From contig JAICWC010000016.1 in NCBI GenBank assembly GCA_025934995.1, positions 1 through 39,720 of the forward strand: a DNA stretch of 39,720 bases. The letters are read 5' to 3'. Within the stretch, counting starts at the first letter, position 1. Every line of letters begins with the position of its first letter. The notes under the pieces are model-generated. The model saw nothing but the letters and a program-made list of their open reading frames with translations, searched no databases and had not been told where the DNA came from. Below, piece by piece: positions 1-8,427 of this stretch. The position numbers were made by a program, and so were the translations under genes. Origin of the DNA: Thermoleophilia bacterium (GTDB lineage: Bacteria; Actinomycetota; Thermoleophilia; Gaiellales; Gaiellaceae).

Positions 1-63
1 AACCAGAGCCTGAAGAAGCTCCGGGCTCTGGCCGACTCGATCAGCCTCAAAGACGTCGCGTAG
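1..63 (+). CDS. C-terminal end of an upstream CDS truncated by the window edge (...NQSKLKKLRALADSISLKDVA-type tail, read as NQSLKKLRALADSISLKDVA*)
   Basis: Frame 1 is open from base 1 to TAG at 61-63, 26 nt before the next start; too short to identify. Confidence 0.45.
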   Translation, partial: NQSLKKLRALADSISLKDVA

Positions 64-88
64 AGGGTCATTCGATAGCCTCGCTGCC

Positions 89-1423
89 ATGAACGAGACA
101 TGGCAGCGAGAGCTATCGGAGCTGATTTCGATCCCGTCGGTCAGCGCCGACCCCGCACACCGCGAGGACGTCAAGCGCGCAGGCGAGTGGGTCTGCGACT
201 TCATCCGCACGAAATGCGGCGGCACCGCCGAGCTGACGCCGTTCGGCGACAAGGAGCTCGCGCTCGGCGAGGTTCCCGCCTCGCACGACCCCGAGAGGGC
301 GCCGACCGTCTTCGTCTACAACCATTTCGACGTTCAGCCGCCGGCGCCGCTCGACCTCTGGGAGACGCCGCCGTTCGAGCTGACGATCAAGGACGAGTGG
401 GCGTACGCGCGCGGCGTCACCGACGACAAGGGGCAGCTGTTCATCATGCTGAAGGCGGCGCAGCAGCTCGTCGAGGCGAACGCGCTGCCCGTCAACCTGC
501 ATTTCGCCTGCGACGGGGAGGAGGAGATCGGCGGCACGACGATCGTCGACTACATCCGCACCGGCGCGGTCGACGCGCAGGCCGGGATCATCTTCGACGG
601 CGGCATGACGACCGTCGACAAGCCCGAGATCGAGCTCGCCGTGCGCGGCTTGATCGCGTTCGACGTGAAGGTGCGCACCGGCGAGCGCGACATGCACTCG
701 GGCATGTACGGCGGTGCGGCACTGAACGCCATCCATGTGCTGATGCGCTGCTTCGAGTCCGTGCTCGCCGACGAGAACGGGCTCCTGCCCGAGCCGCTGC
801 GCGCCGGGATCATTGCGCCGACCGAGGAGGAGCTGCAGGGGTGGAGCTCGCTGCCCCCGGGTGACCAGATGCTCGCCAATCAAGGCGCGAAGCCGCTGTA
901 CCCGAATGCCGGCGCGGACTTCTACAAGCGCACGTTCGCCGAGCCGTCCGCCGACGTGAACGGGATCATCGGCGGCAAGCCGGGCCTCCGGAACACGACG
1001 CTCTCGGTGCAGGCGTCCGGTGAGTTCACGATCCGGCTGGCGCCGGGTCAGGACCTGAACACCATCGGCTCCGCCGCCGAGCGGCTCCTGCGCGCCGCCG
1101 CGCCGACCGGCGCCGAGCTCGACATCACCTGGAAGGGAACGCCGCCGGGGATCGTCAACCCGGAGTCGCCTGTCGTGCAGCTGGCGCTCGACGCCTTCGA
1201 GAAGGTGGTCGGCGTGCGGCCGCTGCTGACCCGCGCCGGCGGGACGCTGCCGATCGTGCCGGCGCTCGCAGATGCCGGTATCCCGACCGTGATCAGCGGG
1301 TTCGGCCTGCCGGAGTCGAACGTCCACTCGCCGAACGAGCGGTTCCTGGCGCGCTACTTCGAGACCGGTGTCGAGACGGCGGCTGAGCTGTACGCGGCGT
1401 TTGCGAAGCTGCCTGCTTCGTAG
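89..1423 (+). CDS. M20-family metallopeptidase/dipeptidase
   Basis: 444 aa; M20 motifs YNHFDVQPP, DDKGQ, CDGEEEIGG, MHSGMYGG. Confidence 0.93.
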   Translation: MNETWQRELSELISIPSVSADPAHREDVKRAGEWVCDFIRTKCGGTAELTPFGDKELALGEVPASHDPERAPTVFVYNHFDVQPPAPLDLWETPPFELTIKDEWAYARGVTDDKGQLFIMLKAAQQLVEANALPVNLHFACDGEEEIGGTTIVDYIRTGAVDAQAGIIFDGGMTTVDKPEIELAVRGLIAFDVKVRTGERDMHSGMYGGAALNAIHVLMRCFESVLADENGLLPEPLRAGIIAPTEEELQGWSSLPPGDQMLANQGAKPLYPNAGADFYKRTFAEPSADVNGIIGGKPGLRNTTLSVQASGEFTIRLAPGQDLNTIGSAAERLLRAAAPTGAELDITWKGTPPGIVNPESPVVQLALDAFEKVVGVRPLLTRAGGTLPIVPALADAGIPTVISGFGLPESNVHSPNERFLARYFETGVETAAELYAAFAKLPAS

Positions 1424-1573
1424 CAGCGTCGCGATCGTCGCCGGCTGCGGCTCGCACGCGACGGCGCAGGCGAACGCCGACGCGCGGAGAAGAGGATGGT
1501 CCAGGCTGCCGGCGTTTCTCCGATCCCTCGAGTGAGGGACAGAGGAGGAACACCGGCTGCCGAAGTCCATCGC

Positions 1574-2569
1574 ATGGCGATGTCTGTCGACGATGCCTTC
1601 CACCGCCGCACGGCCGAGCTCGACGAGATCGGCGCGCGGCAGCGCGCCCGTCTGGCCGAGCTGGACGAGCGCAGCGAGCGTCTAGCCCGAGAGCAACGCG
1701 AGTTCGTGGAGCAGCGCCGCGCGCTCGAGGAGCAGCTCGCGCGGCGCGCCGAAGCGCTCACGGCCCGGGAGCGCGATGCCGACGAGCTCGAGCGGCGCGC
1801 GCGGGAGCTGGACGACCGTGCGGTGGAGCTCGAAGAATTGGAGCGCGTGCTCGACGAACGGACGCTTGCCATCGCGCGGGCGGCCGCCGGCCTCGAGGAG
1901 CGGGAATCGCGCGTCGCGGACCTGGAGCGGCGCGAGGCCATCGTCGGGCAGCGCGAGCAGGCGCTCGCGCGAGCCGAGGACGACGTCCTGATCGCGGAAT
2001 CGGTCGCCGAATCCCGCGCGCAGGAAGTCGCTGCGCTCGCCGAAGAACTGGCCGCGCGCGAGGCTTCGGTTTCCGCGCGCGAAACGGCCGTGAACGAGCT
2101 CGAGCAGTCGCTCGCCGCGCAACGCGAAGCGATCGACCGTGACCGCGCGGACGTCGACGCGAGGTCGGCCGACGTCGAGCGGCGATCGGTTCTGCTCCGA
2201 AAGCGTGCGATCCGGCTCGCGGATTCCGAGACGGCGGTGTCGCACCGCGAACGCGCTGCGCGTGCCCTCCTCGAGGAGGGGCGGAAGGCGGTCGAGTCCA
2301 GCGTCGAGGTCGCCGCGCGCGAGCAGTCCGTCGCTGCCGTCCTCGCGGAGCTCGACGAGCGCGGCCAGATGCTCATCGCCGCCGAGCAGGCATTGAGCCT
2401 CCGGGAGCGCGAGGTCGCCGACCGGCTCGACCGCTTCGTCGATGCCGAGGCGCTGCTCGAGGAGCGCGAGCGCGCCGTCGGCGAGCGCGAGGAATGGCTG
2501 GAGCGCCGCGAAGAGCTGCTGGCGGAGAGCGAGCAGGCGCTGCGGGGCCTCCGAGAAGCCCTCCGGTAG
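1574..2569 (+). CDS. Glu/Arg/Ala-rich coiled-coil protein of unknown function
   Basis: ORF 1496-2569; repeated ERE/LEER/ARE heptad-like segments along nearly the whole length. Start could be 1496 or 1574 (MAMSVDDAFHRR). Confidence 0.65.
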   Translation: MAMSVDDAFHRRTAELDEIGARQRARLAELDERSERLAREQREFVEQRRALEEQLARRAEALTARERDADELERRARELDDRAVELEELERVLDERTLAIARAAAGLEERESRVADLERREAIVGQREQALARAEDDVLIAESVAESRAQEVAALAEELAAREASVSARETAVNELEQSLAAQREAIDRDRADVDARSADVERRSVLLRKRAIRLADSETAVSHRERAARALLEEGRKAVESSVEVAAREQSVAAVLAELDERGQMLIAAEQALSLREREVADRLDRFVDAEALLEERERAVGEREEWLERREELLAESEQALRGLREALR

Positions 2570-2596
2570 GCAATCCGATCCCGCCCCGGGGGCGTA

Positions 2597-2610
2597 CTAC
2601 TTACAAGTAG
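2597..2610. promoter_or_regulatory. Perfect inverted repeat CTACTT-AC-AAGTAG, candidate operator
   Basis: Read directly; 32 nt upstream of the ATG at 2642; followed by palindrome GGAAATTCC (2610-2618). Confidence 0.5.
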
Positions 2611-2641
2611 GAAATTCCACCCGCGAATCGGAGGTGTCGCC

Positions 2642-3154
2642 ATGCGACGGCTGCCATTCAGGGTCGGAGGGCTCACGGCTGCGGTCGCGCTCGCGTTCGT
2701 CGCGGCCGGCTGTGGAATGGCTGTTCCAAGCAAGTCCGGCGCGGACAGCGTCAAGGTCGTCCCGTCGAGCGACGGCACGCGTCTCGTCGACGCGCAGGGA
2801 CGCTCGCTCTATCTCTTCGAGCGTGACGAGAAGGCCGACAGCTACTGCTACGGCGCCTGCGCCGCAGTGTGGCCGCCCGTCGAAGTCGACAAGACCCCGT
2901 CGGCCGCGGCCGGAGTTCCGGCCTCGGCGCTCGGAATGTTCAAGCGGGACGACGGCGAGATGCAGGCCACGTATCACGGGCACCCGCTCTACTACTACTC
3001 GGCGGATGCAAGCACGCCGGGCAAGACGCGCGGCGAGGACGTCGAGCAGTTCGGCGCCGGCTGGTACCTCGTCGGGCAGAACGGCAAGTCCGTCGAGCCG
3101 AAGGGTGACTCCGGCGGCTCGAACAGCTCGAACAACTCCGGAGGTGGCTACTGA
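2642..3154 (+). CDS. Secreted lipoprotein, COG4315-type repeat (predicted)
   Basis: Signal peptide with lipobox-like AAGC; LVDAQGRSLYLFERDEKADSYCYGACAAVWPPV and GHPLYYYSADASTPGKT are typical of the COG4315 secreted repeat. Confidence 0.8.
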   Translation: MRRLPFRVGGLTAAVALAFVAAGCGMAVPSKSGADSVKVVPSSDGTRLVDAQGRSLYLFERDEKADSYCYGACAAVWPPVEVDKTPSAAAGVPASALGMFKRDDGEMQATYHGHPLYYYSADASTPGKTRGEDVEQFGAGWYLVGQNGKSVEPKGDSGGSNSSNNSGGGY

Positions 3155-3597
3155 TGAGCACCGTTCTCGAACGGCGGACCGCGACGCGCCCGCCGCAGCA
3201 ATCCGTCGCGAACGTCGACGTTCGTCGCGAGCGGGGGACGGCGCTCAGGATCCTCGGCGCCGCCGCGATCCTCGTCGTCGGCGCAGTGCACCTCGAGCAG
3301 TACTTCGGCGTGCACTTCCGGGTCGTTCCGGTGATCGGCCCGCTGTTCCTCCTCAACTTCATCGGCTCGCTGGTGATCGCTGCCGGGCTGCTGCTGCCGC
3401 TCCGCAGGCTGCACGCTCTCTTCGCGCTCGGCGGCATCGGCATCGGCGTCGTCTCGTTCACGTTCCTCGAGTTGAGCGAGCACGGCGGCATCTTCGGCTT
3501 CCAGGACTACGGGTACCGCGCGGCGATCGTCGTCGCGCTGGCCGCCGAAGCTGCAGCGGCTGTTCTGCTCGCCGCTTACCTCCTGCTGCGTCGGTAG
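3154..3597 (+). CDS. Integral membrane protein, ~4 TM
   Basis: 147 aa, hydrophobic segments; start overlaps the stop of the upstream lipoprotein gene. Confidence 0.75.
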   Translation: MSTVLERRTATRPPQQSVANVDVRRERGTALRILGAAAILVVGAVHLEQYFGVHFRVVPVIGPLFLLNFIGSLVIAAGLLLPLRRLHALFALGGIGIGVVSFTFLELSEHGGIFGFQDYGYRAAIVVALAAEAAAAVLLAAYLLLRR

Positions 3598-3619
3598 GCG
3601 AGCCTCCGTGGCGGCGGCG

Positions 3620-3982
3620 TCAGTGCGACGCCGTCGTCACGGACGCGCCGTGATGATCGTGGTCGCAGCCGAGCCACTCGTGACCGAACTCGCGCATCGC
3701 GGCCGTGATCGGCAGGAGCGCTTCGCCCTTCGGGGTCAGGGTGTACTCGACCCGCGGCGGCGACTCCGCGTAGCTGTGCCGCTCGACGATCCCCTGCTGC
3801 TCGAGCTCGCGCAGCCGCTCCGCGAGCGTCCGGGGGCTGATCCCGCAGCACGAGTGTTCGAGCTCCGAGAAGCGGCGCGACCCCTCCGAGAGGTCGTGGA
3901 CGAGCAGCGCCGTCCACTTCGCGCCGATGATCTCTGCGCACGCCGCGACGCCGCAGGTCGCGGAGTCGTGGACGGAGTTCAT
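3620..3982 (-). CDS. HxlR-family winged-helix transcriptional regulator
   Basis: MNSVHDSATCGVAACAEIIGAKWTALLVHDLSEGSRRFSELEHSCCGISPRTLAERLRELEQQGIVER...VEYTLTPKGEALLPI is the HxlR signature. ATG starts also at 3994 and 4003; the longer ORF in the track is a read-through. Confidence 0.9.
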   Translation of the reverse strand: MNSVHDSATCGVAACAEIIGAKWTALLVHDLSEGSRRFSELEHSCCGISPRTLAERLRELEQQGIVERHSYAESPPRVEYTLTPKGEALLPITAAMREFGHEWLGCDHDHHGASVTTASH

Positions 3983-3999
3983 CGTGCGGCCCATCGAGA

Positions 4000-4917
4000 T
4001 CATTGTAGGAACGGAAGTGGACACGCGTCGATTTTCGGGATCACAAAGCGTGCAATCGTCCCGAAGCCGCCCGGGGCCGGCTTGCAGGCCTGGGCGACGC
4101 CCAGGTCGCAGGCGACCGAGAGGAAGATGAAGGCGTCCTCGATCGTGAACCCGTGCTCGTCGACGAGGAGCTTGGCCGCCTCCTCGCTGACGAGCTGAGC
4201 CGCGCCCTCGTAGGTGTCGTGAGTCGCATGGGGGAGCCAGGACTCGGCGAGCTCGGTCACGGGCCAGGTCGCCTGCTTCCCCTTCAGGACGTCGAAGCGG
4301 ACGTCGACCTCGCCCGCGATCTCGACGCCCGTGAAGCAGATCTCCCCGTCGCCCATCGAGGCGTGCATGTCGCCGACGGCGAACATGCCGCCCGGCTGAC
4401 GCACCGGGAAGTAGATCTTCGCGCCCTTGCCGTGGAAGTGATCGTCGAGGTTGCCGCCGTGCCGCCCGGCGAGCCCGTTCGACAGCTCCTCGCCGTCGGT
4501 CGCGACGCCGACGACGCCGACCATCGGCTTTGCCGGGAACGAGACACGGTCGTTCATCCTGATCACGCCGTCCTTCACCTCGAACAGCCGCGTCAGCGGC
4601 GACTGCACGTCCTCGATCAGCTGGCCGAAGCCGGGGATGAGCGTCGCGACGCCCCACTCGATCGGCCGCACGTCGAGGATCTCGGCGACGAGCGAGTCGC
4701 CGGGCTCTGCACCGCGCACCGCGACCGGCCCCGTCGCGCTGTTGATGCGCTCGAGGTCGATGTCCGTGACGAGGTCGTCCTCGCTGCGGATCTGGCCCGT
4801 GAAGCAGTCGTTCGTCTCGAAGGTGACGACGTCGCCCGGGTCGACCTCCAGCACAGGCTGGAGGTCGGGCCCGAACGACCAGACGACCTGGTCCCTAGAG
4901 AGCCGGTGCTGGGGCAC
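4000..4917 (-). CDS. Acetamidase/formamidase family protein
   Basis: 305 aa; DPGDVVTFETNDCFTGQI, GPVAVRGAEPGDSLVAEIL, GDMHASMGDGEICFTGVEI motifs. Confidence 0.93.
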   Translation of the reverse strand: MPQHRLSRDQVVWSFGPDLQPVLEVDPGDVVTFETNDCFTGQIRSEDDLVTDIDLERINSATGPVAVRGAEPGDSLVAEILDVRPIEWGVATLIPGFGQLIEDVQSPLTRLFEVKDGVIRMNDRVSFPAKPMVGVVGVATDGEELSNGLAGRHGGNLDDHFHGKGAKIYFPVRQPGGMFAVGDMHASMGDGEICFTGVEIAGEVDVRFDVLKGKQATWPVTELAESWLPHATHDTYEGAAQLVSEEAAKLLVDEHGFTIEDAFIFLSVACDLGVAQACKPAPGGFGTIARFVIPKIDACPLPFLQ

Positions 4918-6367
4918 TGTCGGGTGCGACCGTCTCGTCCTCGACGTAGACGCGGTCGATGTCCTTGAGCTTGTCGGGGCGCGCCATCACCACGAACGCG
5001 GTGAGCACGATCCCGAGGACGACCCACGCGATGTCGACCCAGTTGCCGTACTTCTCCGGGTAGACGGGCGGGTACTTCACGAACTGGTAGTAGAGCGGGA
5101 AGAAGAAGAGCACGATCCCGCCGATCGGCAGGACGAGATGCAGGAGCCAGTTGAACTGGTCGCGCGCCTTCGTCCAGTACCACCAGACGCAGCCGGCGCT
5201 GACGAGCATGTACACGAGGATCACCGGCGGCACCGCGAGCGTCGCGATCGTGAAGAAGCCGTTCAGCGGGCCCCACTTCCAGCCGAACAGCAGCGCGACG
5301 ACGAGCGCCAACGCGCTCATCCAGATGATCGCGACGTTCGGCGTCTTGAACTCCTTGTGCGTGCGCCCGAGCTGGCGTGGTGCGAGCCCGTTGCGCGCCA
5401 GCGAGTAGAAGACGCGCGTGGCCGCGTTCACGGCCGCGTTCGAGTTCGCTGCGATCGAGTTGCAGATCGCGAGGAACACGAGCACCCAGCCGCCGCCCCA
5501 GAAGACCTTGCCGAGGTTCCGCCACGGGTCGGCGTTCTTCGTCGCCTGATTGACGAAGTTGTCGAACCCGGCCCCGAACACCCACGCGTACGAGCAGAGC
5601 ACGTAGAAGAGGCCGATCGCGATCGCGGACCCGACGACGGCACGCGGCACGGTCCGCCGCGGGTTCTTCGCTTCTTCACCGAGCGGCGCCGACGCTTCGA
5701 AGCCGATGAAGGCGAGGATCGCGAACACCATCCCCTTGAAGACGCCGCTCCATGCGCCGGTCGCGTGATGCGGGTTGAAGGGCTGCAGGTTCAGGTCGCC
5801 GGCGTTCGAGAAGAGCATCCACAGCGACAGCGCCGCGAAGATCGCGATCTCGAACGCGCCGAGGATCACGCCGGCGGTCGTCGAGAGGCGGATGTCGCGG
5901 TAGGTCAGCAGGAAGACGATCACCGTCATCAGCACGACCCAGATCCACCACTGGCCGCTGTAGTGCCAGCCGAGCGAGTTCGAGAAGACGTCGCTCATCG
6001 CCCAGCCGAACTCGAGGTAGAGGAAGGGCGCGACCAGCGGCTGGAAGAGGATGAAGAGCCACGCCACGAGGAAGCCCGCCCACGGCCCGAGCGACCTGGC
6101 GGCGTACGTGTACAGGCCGCCCGCGGACGGGAACCGCTTCGCGAGCTGCCCGATCGCCGTCGCCGCGCAGATGCACGCGATCAGCGCGAGGCCGACCGAG
6201 AGCGGCAGCGCCTGCTGCGACTGCGGCACCGAGATGAAGATCGAGTACGCCACGGCCGCAGCCGGGGCCATGTGCGTGATCGACTGGAAGAGCACCTGCG
6301 GCAAGCCGATCGAGTGCTCGCGCAGATGGTCGAACCGACGTTCTCCCCCTGGTGCTGCGACCGCCAT
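4895..6367 (-). CDS. APC-superfamily amino acid permease
   Basis: 12-TM-like ORF from MAVAAPGGERRFDHLREHSIGLPQVLFQSITHMAPAAAVAYSIF; AGG-rich RBS upstream of ATG at 6367. The 6664 start in the track is an extension. Confidence 0.9.
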   Translation of the reverse strand: MAVAAPGGERRFDHLREHSIGLPQVLFQSITHMAPAAAVAYSIFISVPQSQQALPLSVGLALIACICAATAIGQLAKRFPSAGGLYTYAARSLGPWAGFLVAWLFILFQPLVAPFLYLEFGWAMSDVFSNSLGWHYSGQWWIWVVLMTVIVFLLTYRDIRLSTTAGVILGAFEIAIFAALSLWMLFSNAGDLNLQPFNPHHATGAWSGVFKGMVFAILAFIGFEASAPLGEEAKNPRRTVPRAVVGSAIAIGLFYVLCSYAWVFGAGFDNFVNQATKNADPWRNLGKVFWGGGWVLVFLAICNSIAANSNAAVNAATRVFYSLARNGLAPRQLGRTHKEFKTPNVAIIWMSALALVVALLFGWKWGPLNGFFTIATLAVPPVILVYMLVSAGCVWWYWTKARDQFNWLLHLVLPIGGIVLFFFPLYYQFVKYPPVYPEKYGNWVDIAWVVLGIVLTAFVVMARPDKLKDIDRVYVEDETVAPDSAPAPAL

Positions 6368-6395
6368 CTCGCCTCCTTGTGGGATCGGATGGGCG

Positions 6396-6407
6396 ATTTG
6401 ATCAAAT
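6396..6407. promoter_or_regulatory. 12-bp perfect palindrome ATTTGATCAAAT, candidate operator
   Basis: Read directly, in the 68-nt gap between amidohydrolase and permease genes. Confidence 0.5.
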
Positions 6408-6413
6408 GTCGCA

Positions 6414-6433
6414 CCGTCCGCGCAAGCGGACGG
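6414..6433. terminator. 8-bp perfect hairpin CCGTCCGC-GCAA-GCGGACGG; terminator or attenuator-like
   Basis: Read directly; starts 2 nt after the end of the amidohydrolase gene (minus strand). GCAA loop on the plus strand; no U-tract. Confidence 0.5.
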
Positions 6434-6435
6434 GA

Positions 6436-7926
6436 TCAATCCCAGGGCGGCGGGTTGTGCACCCAGCGGCCGGCGACCATGGTCGCGACGACGTGGACGT
6501 CGTCGAGATCCGACTCGTACGGGTCGCGGTCGAGGACGACGAGATCGGCGTAGCGCCCGGGGACGAGCGTGCCGCGGACGCGTTCGTCGTGCGAGAGCCA
6601 GGCCGGTGCGACGCACGTCGCGTGCAGCGCCTGCTCGAGCGTCAGCCGCTGGTCCTCGCGCCAATGCCGCCCGACCGCGGCCACGACTCCTGCCCAGGGA
6701 TCGAGCTCCTCGACCGGCGCGTCGGAGCCGTTCGCGACAAGGGCGCCCGAATCGAGCAGCGAGCGGAACGAGTACGCCTGGTCGAGCTTGTCCGGCCAGA
6801 AGCGCGCTGCGAGATGCTCGTCGGACGGGGCATGCGTGAACTGCGCCGACACCACCACGCCGAGTCGGGCGAACCGCGGCAGGTCGTCAGGGTGCACGCA
6901 CTGCGCGTGCTCGATGCGCTGTCGCAGTCCGAGCGGCTGCCAGACGTCGCGCGTCCGCTCGAACGCGTCGAGCGCCTCACGGTTTGCCTTGTCGCCGATC
7001 GCGTGCACGCCGACCGGCCAGCCGATCGCCGCCGCGTCACGGACGATCTCGGTGAGCTGGTCGCCGCTCGTGATGCAGACGCCGCTGCCGTCGAGCATCC
7101 ACGCCGTCTGCGAGCCGAGCGTGCCGTCCATGAACGCCTTCAGGTATCCGAGGCGCAGCATCGGCGAGCCGGCGCCGCTGCGCAGCCCGAGCTCGCGGAG
7201 GTGGGGGATGTTCTCCCACGGCGTCGACTGCCAGACGCGGAGCGTCAGCGGCGTCGACTGCTCCAAGCGCTGCCAGAGGCCAACGGCGCCGATCCAGCCG
7301 TCCTTGTCGTGGTATGCGACGACGCCGCGCTCGTTCGCGAGCCTCATCCCGGCGCGCATCGCCTCGACATACTCGTCGGGCGTGTATTCCAGATGGCGCT
7401 CCTTGAAGCGCCATGCCGACTCCTCGCGCAGCACGCCCGTCGGCTCGCCCTTCGCGTCGCGCTCGACGACACCGCCCGGGACGTCGAGGTCTCCGCCCGC
7501 GAGCGCGAGCGCAGCGCTGTTGAGCCACAGCGAGTGGAAGTCCTTCGAGATGAACGCCAACGGCTCATCGCGCGAGATCGCGTCGAGGTGCGCGCGCGTC
7601 GGCGGGCCGTCCGGCCACTCTGCATCGCGCCACCCGTAGCCGCGGTGCAGGCCGCTCGCGCGAATGCGCTCCACCGCGTCCGCTACCGAGATCGCGTCTT
7701 CGAGCTTGACCTCGCGCTTCGTCATCGCCCACGTCGGAAAGTGGACGTGCGAGTCGGTGAAGCCGGGCAGGACGCAGCGTCCGCGCAGGTCGACGACCTC
7801 CGGGGATGCGAGCGACGTCTCGTGCACGCCGACGCCGCCCGCAACGCGCTCGCCGGAGACGGCGAGCGCGCGGGCGATCGGGAGCGACGGGTCGAGCGTC
7901 CGGATGACGCCGTTCTCGAGGATCAC
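6436..7926 (-). CDS. Amidohydrolase, YtcJ-like (Amidohydro_3)
   Basis: 496 aa; LRGRCVLPGFTDSHVHFPTWAM, IGDKANREALDAFE, RIEHAQCVHPDDLPRFARLGVVVSAQFTH, NGSDAPVEELDPW. Confidence 0.93.
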   Translation of the reverse strand: MILENGVIRTLDPSLPIARALAVSGERVAGGVGVHETSLASPEVVDLRGRCVLPGFTDSHVHFPTWAMTKREVKLEDAISVADAVERIRASGLHRGYGWRDAEWPDGPPTRAHLDAISRDEPLAFISKDFHSLWLNSAALALAGGDLDVPGGVVERDAKGEPTGVLREESAWRFKERHLEYTPDEYVEAMRAGMRLANERGVVAYHDKDGWIGAVGLWQRLEQSTPLTLRVWQSTPWENIPHLRELGLRSGAGSPMLRLGYLKAFMDGTLGSQTAWMLDGSGVCITSGDQLTEIVRDAAAIGWPVGVHAIGDKANREALDAFERTRDVWQPLGLRQRIEHAQCVHPDDLPRFARLGVVVSAQFTHAPSDEHLAARFWPDKLDQAYSFRSLLDSGALVANGSDAPVEELDPWAGVVAAVGRHWREDQRLTLEQALHATCVAPAWLSHDERVRGTLVPGRYADLVVLDRDPYESDLDDVHVVATMVAGRWVHNPPPWD

Positions 7927-7939
7927 GGCGCCGAGCCTA

Positions 7940-8353
7940 CTAGCGGACGATCACCGTCAATCTGAGGACATTGTCCGGGCCTTTCGTGACGACGCCCTTC
8001 ATGTAGTCCTCGCCGGCTCTTGTCCCGAAGACGTACGTCCCCTTCTGCAGGAGCCGGAACGACCCATGCGAGCCGGGTGTGTGCATCGCGGGCGTGACGA
8101 GCGAGACCTTCGGGCCCGACAGCTGGTACAGCCTGTGCGGCATCACGTCGTTGTCGGTGACGGTTACCCGAGTCGCGGGACGGACGACGATCTTCTGCGA
8201 CGCCTTGAAGGCGCCGCCGTCCACTGACCACGAGTGGCACCCGACGAGCTGATGCCGGATGACGACCGACGTGGCGGGGGCGGCGGCGGCTGAAGCCGCC
8301 GCGATCGCGGCGGTCATCGCAGCGAGCACGAGTGTGGAGATGAGCTCGTTCAT
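7940..8353 (-). CDS. Secreted cupredoxin-like protein
   Basis: Signal peptide; VRPATRVTVTDNDVMPHRL and GSFRLLQKGTYVFGTRAGEDYMKGVV resemble a cupredoxin fold but lack the usual C-terminal CxxxH ligands. Confidence 0.6.
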   Translation of the reverse strand: MNELISTLVLAAMTAAIAAASAAAAPATSVVIRHQLVGCHSWSVDGGAFKASQKIVVRPATRVTVTDNDVMPHRLYQLSGPKVSLVTPAMHTPGSHGSFRLLQKGTYVFGTRAGEDYMKGVVTKGPDNVLRLTVIVR

Positions 8354-8427
8354 TCCGTGATCCTCGGCGCCGTGCGTTCGCTCCGCATCAGGCCTGATCC
8401 TGAACCCCAGTCCGTAGAATCCCGCGC

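Noticed and set aside
1354-2778. 474-aa Ser/Arg-rich minus-strand ORF
   Set aside because: Antisense shadow of the coiled-coil gene; Ser/Arg repeats mirror GC-rich codons.
4451-6553. 700-aa plus-strand ORF opposite formamidase and permease
   Set aside because: Charged low-complexity composition, antisense to two well-supported genes.
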